64,000 nucleotides of DNA. Source: Gracilaria gracilis (taxonomy: Eukaryota; Rhodophyta; Florideophyceae; Gracilariales; Gracilariaceae). Under the pieces are notes generated by a model. The model was not told the origin of the DNA. It was given only the letters and a program-made list of their open reading frames with translations, and ran no database searches. The DNA lies in the NCBI GenBank assembly GCA_030374805.1, contig JARGSG010000214.1, positions 310,001-374,000 on the forward strand, in the 5' to 3' direction. The translations under genes were made by a program, and so were the position numbers. Shown here in pieces: positions 60,752 through 64,000 of this stretch. The stretch's first letter is position 1. Each line of letters opens with the position of its first letter.

Positions 60752-63700
60752 ACGGAGCGGCGGGAGATGGGGTAGAGCGTTCCGCTACACGGGTAGAATC
60801 CCCGCGAGCGGGTTTAACAGAAGAATGGCCATTCTGGCCAACAATGTTCCCCGGTATCATCGGTGTATCCGATTCCATCGGTAGGTCTGACAGTCCCCGG
60901 TTCGGCTGTGGTAGAATCAGCGGGCGATTAAGCACGATTGTTTCGGGGGTTGTTGATTCCGTAGACACAGGGCTGGCAGGTGCCAGCACGACCTGAGACG
61001 AGGGTGGTGGGGCCAAGACCACGCGATCGCGGGAGATCCGCTCAGGCGCGTTCTTGATTTCCAGTACCAATGTCTCCTCCGCGACGGAAATTACCTTGAA
61101 TGGTCCATCCGCCACGGGCGACAGCTTATGGCGTTTCTCCCTATCAGGGTTATAGTGTTCTTTCCGTACGAATACGTAGGTAACCGCCTTAACTAGCGGT
61201 GTGTTACTTCCTCGCAAGCGAGCATCGAAATCACGCTGGTAAGCGGCTTGAGCCCTCGCCATGGATTGGCGAGTGGCGGGTACCAACTTTGATAGCCATT
61301 GCTTCCATTTCTGGCGGTAGTTACCCACAGAAGGGAAATTACCCAGCGTAGGCTGTGATTCCAACGCCACCGGCGGGAGCGTACGGGAGAGTACTAACTC
61401 GAACGGTGAAACACCGGTAATTCTATGTACCTGCGTGTTGTACGCGAATGTCAGCGCGTCAGTGTACAGGTTCCATGTCTTTTGGTGATCGGCTACGTAA
61501 GAACGGAGAGATGCTAGCATCGTCCGGTTGAACCGTTCGACTTGCCCATTACACTGGTGATGGTAGGGTGTAGTGAACAGGTTCTTTACATTCAGGATGC
61601 GACATGCATCCTGAAAGAATCGCGTTGCGAACTGTTTCCCGTTATCGGAGAGTACTTGAACCGGCGGACCGTAGACGAAAATCCAGTGCTTCACAAAGGC
61701 CTGGGCTACCGTGAAAGCCATGATCCTCTTCAGAGAGACAGTCCGAACCAGTTTCGAGAAACGATCCGTTATTACGAGCAAAAACTTGTGACCTCTCCGG
61801 GTCGTCAGGAGGGGTCCGAGTATATCGATTGCGAGAAACTCTAGGGGCGCCCTTGCCGGGAATTACCTCATCTTCTCTGAGTTCTTTCGGAGTTTAACCC
61901 AGTTTTTCGCGCACTCAGTGCAGAACCGCAACGTTGCGTAGCAATCTACCGCCATGGCGGGCCATTAAAAGTCCCTTCGCAGGGTTAAGTATAACTTCCG
62001 TCCACCTGCGTGGCCACTCAACCTCGCGTAATGCGGCATTTGGAGTACCCGCGCCTGCATCGTGTGATGCACCACCACTTGTGGGTTTGACTCGACCGTT
62101 CTAACGAGATAGCCGACGTCATTAACCTCAAATGGGAGGGTTGCACCTCCGTTTAAACGGTAACGAATGCGCACGCAGAACGGGTCGCCACGTTGTTCTC
62201 GGATCATTTCCTCCGGTGTTACTGGGACAAAATTCTCCCGCAGGGGCTTGTCAGCCCCATTCTCGTTTGCCACGAGTAGTTCGTCCAATTCATCGTCGAA
62301 TTTCCAGTCTTCTGGCCAAATGTCGAGTTCACCTCCCGGATCTTCCGTGTCCACCTCGTCAGCGACGAAACAAGGGATCTCATCGTCTCCCGAGGGGAGG
62401 GCTTCCCCATTCGTGGGTAATCTCGACAGTGCGTCGGCTTGCGTGTTCAGCGCTTCTTTCTTATACACGACTTGAAAGTCGAATTCCGCTAGGTAGAGCC
62501 TCCATCGCATGAGGCGTCCCGACGGGTCGGAGATGTTCATTAACCACCACAGCGAGGAATGATCCGTGTACACGGTAGAGTGCACACCCATAAGATAGGG
62601 GCGAAGAGTTGCCAGAGCCCACACAACGGCGAGGCACTCTTTCTCCGAAACGAAGTAATTCCGTTCATGAACATTGAGCGAACACGACCAGTAACCAATG
62701 GGCTTACGTTCCCCTTCGGGGGTGGTTTGGAAAAGAGCGCAACCCACTTGGTAGTCGCTTGAATCCCTGTCCACGGAGTACGGTAGTCCTGGTTTTGGCA
62801 ACGATAGAATCGGAGCAGATGTGACAGCCTCCTTCAAGGAGCTAAACGCCTCTGTCTTGACAGGCGTGAACGGTACCAGTTTCGGTGGCTGGTCTTTCCG
62901 CAGTAGTGCGTTCAGGGGTGCCGCGATATCCGAGAAATTTGGGAAGAACCGTCGGTAGACGTTGACCAATCCCAAAAAGAAGCGCAATTCCGTTTGGGTT
63001 CGCGGTTCCTTCGCGTTGGCAAAGGACTTCACTCGAGCTTCCTCGATCGAAAACCGTCCTGGACGGATAATGTGGCCCAGGTACTTTACGGTGTCTGTGG
63101 AGAATTCACTTTCTCAGCTTGAGAAAAATTCCTGCGTCACGCAGTGTGGTCATTACCTCCCTTACGTGGGTGAGATGATCGTCCAGATTAGTGGAGAAGA
63201 CAATTATGTCATCTAGGTCAACTAGACACGTCCGCCACTTAAAGCGGTTCAACAAGATGTCGATAACACGCTGAAATGTAGCCGGGGCGTTGGTGAGACC
63301 AAACGGCGTACGCTTGAAGCGAAAAGAGCCAGAGTGGCATACAAACGCGGTCTTGTCGCGGTTTTCCTCCCTTACGGGGACTTGCCAATATCCCCAATTG
63401 ACATCCAATGCCGTGAACACGGTCGCGTTTCCGAGCGAATCGATGCACTCGTCCACACAAGGGATTGGGTACTTGTCCCTGATCTTCACGGCATTGAGCC
63501 GGCGGTAGTCGACACAGAACCTCCAGGTTCCGTCGGCCTTGATTGCCAGTACTACTGGAGACGCCCAGGGTGACTGAGCGGGCTCAATCACGCCTGTGCG
63601 GAGCATATTGTCCACTTGGAACTGCTCCTCTTTCCGAGCCTTCGGTCCTGCCCTGTAAGGGGGTTGCGAAAAGGGTTTCGCGTCCGGTAGCAAATCAATC

Positions 63701-63950
63701 CGTTGTTCCGTTGTATTTATCTCATCAAGAGATCCATCTCACATTGGGGTAAATTCCCGTAACATGTCTCTCAGACGTTCATGGTGTGATTCCGGCACGT
63801 GGCCAAGATCGAGCCCCTCAAGAGCCTTCACGGGATCAATCCGGTCAAAGCTCTTTGGGCCATGTTTTCCCGTATCGCATGCAGGCGCGGGCGCGGTTTC
63901 CGAGTCACTCGGCAATTTATCCGTTGAAACGAGAGTTCAAACGGTAGTAT

Positions 63951-63964
63951 CCTCCCCCTCCTTA
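63951..63964 (-). other. Internal polypurine tract of element B, upstream of reverse transcriptase
   Basis: In element orientation AAGGAGGGGGAGG, encoding SKEGE, equivalent to 10556-10570 of A. Confidence 0.5.
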
Positions 63965-64000
63965 GACGGAACGTCGGGGTGCCCCAGATTGTCGCCCTCT

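Larger units (their letters stand above)
59517..63999 (-). pseudogene. pol: Pol of element B (partial, multiple breaks)
   Basis: Segments in element order: reverse transcriptase (63752-63106; YRAGPKARKEEQF, LDVNWGYWQVPV), RNase H to integrase zinc finger (63032-61965; DSSDYQVGCALFQ, TDHSSLWWLM, HYARLSGHAGG), integrase core (61781 to about 61100; D in LLSDNGKQF-like VLSDNGKQF, E in GQVERFNR), spacer with SKEGEE, and chromodomain (59807-59517; YQVRWYGYDPAQDIAEP). The catalytic reverse-transcriptase motif reads VDLDDIIVFS, so Tyr of YLDD is Asp. Breaks: a TGA in place of Trp near 63738, a frameshift near 63110, and another break at 61780-61960. The element cannot move by its own enzyme. Confidence 0.8.
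56627..64000 (-). mobile_element. Retrotransposon B: decayed relative of element A, runs off the window
   Basis: Minus-strand Ty3/gypsy element with its 3' LTR on the left (inner edge 57316), polypurine tract, an opposite-strand ORF (57533-59176), pol from chromodomain (59517) to reverse transcriptase (63752), and a protease-RT spacer up to 64000. gag and the 5' LTR are beyond the window. Pol and the antisense protein are close relatives of those of A, but with several stops and frameshifts. The outer LTR edge is uncertain; a TG at 56627 would give a 690-bp LTR. Confidence 0.82.

Noticed and set aside
1-64000. CRISPR arrays, bacterial operons or phage genes
   Set aside because: No regular spaced repeats; introns, LTR elements and mitochondrial ribosomal protein point to a eukaryote.

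Overview
This is eukaryotic nuclear DNA dominated by nested transposable elements. Evidence for a eukaryote: a mitochondrial ribosomal protein uL24 gene (702-1454, minus), a BTB/BACK protein, a two-exon gene with an 83-bp GTAAGT...AG intron, Ty3/gypsy LTR retrotransposons with chromodomains, and pogo, hAT and PIF/Harbinger DNA transposons. Most host genes look intronless and well spaced, which would fit a repeat-rich red alga, but the lineage is only a guess.

Layout. 1-5.3 kb: uL24m, one doubtful Ser-rich ORF, and sparse DNA. 5.3-18.8 kb: a pogo/Tigger transposon (TA target duplication) whose transposase frame is split in phase by element A, a complete 11.4-kb Ty3/gypsy chromovirus-type element (6450-17863, 850-bp LTRs, GGTAG duplication). 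19.0-33.0 kb: a hAT transposase split in phase by element C (19756-31416, minus strand, 508-bp LTRs, AGTGA duplication). 34.3-40.3 kb: element D (minus strand, identical 843-bp LTRs, AAATG duplication), a different Ty3/gypsy lineage that lacks integrase. 41-52.4 kb: a host gene island with two tandem ubiquitin-fold proteins carrying N-terminal MGC motifs, a small membrane ORF, a BTB-BACK protein, the two-exon gene, and two membrane-anchored non-specific nucleases. 52.8-54.2 kb: a Harbinger-type element (TTA duplication). 55.1-56.3 kb: a solo LTR of family A carrying a 291-bp MITE. 56.3-64 kb: a Harbinger transposase remnant, then element B, a decayed relative of A on the minus strand that runs off the window.

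The most unusual biology is in elements A, B and C. (1) Each carries, between pol and the 3' LTR, a long ORF on the opposite strand to gag-pol; the three encode related proteins of no recognised family. (2) Element C is filled from LTR to LTR with an 11-bp palindrome, ACC-N5-GGT, at many times chance frequency. A and B have a weaker GC-rich counterpart, CCGC-N3/4-GCGG. A self-encoded DNA-binding factor is one possible explanation. (3) The 3' end of C keeps a copy of the 3' 28 nt of its tRNA primer between two copies of the LTR tip, a fossil of aberrant reverse transcription. (4) The 3' polypurine tract recurs inside pol, and each family's internal copies resemble its own tract. (5) gag and pol are in a -1 relation in A and C, with a shift-prone A-rich heptamer and a hairpin at the junction.

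All coordinates and motifs were read by eye. Family assignments rest on recognisable motifs and not on searches.
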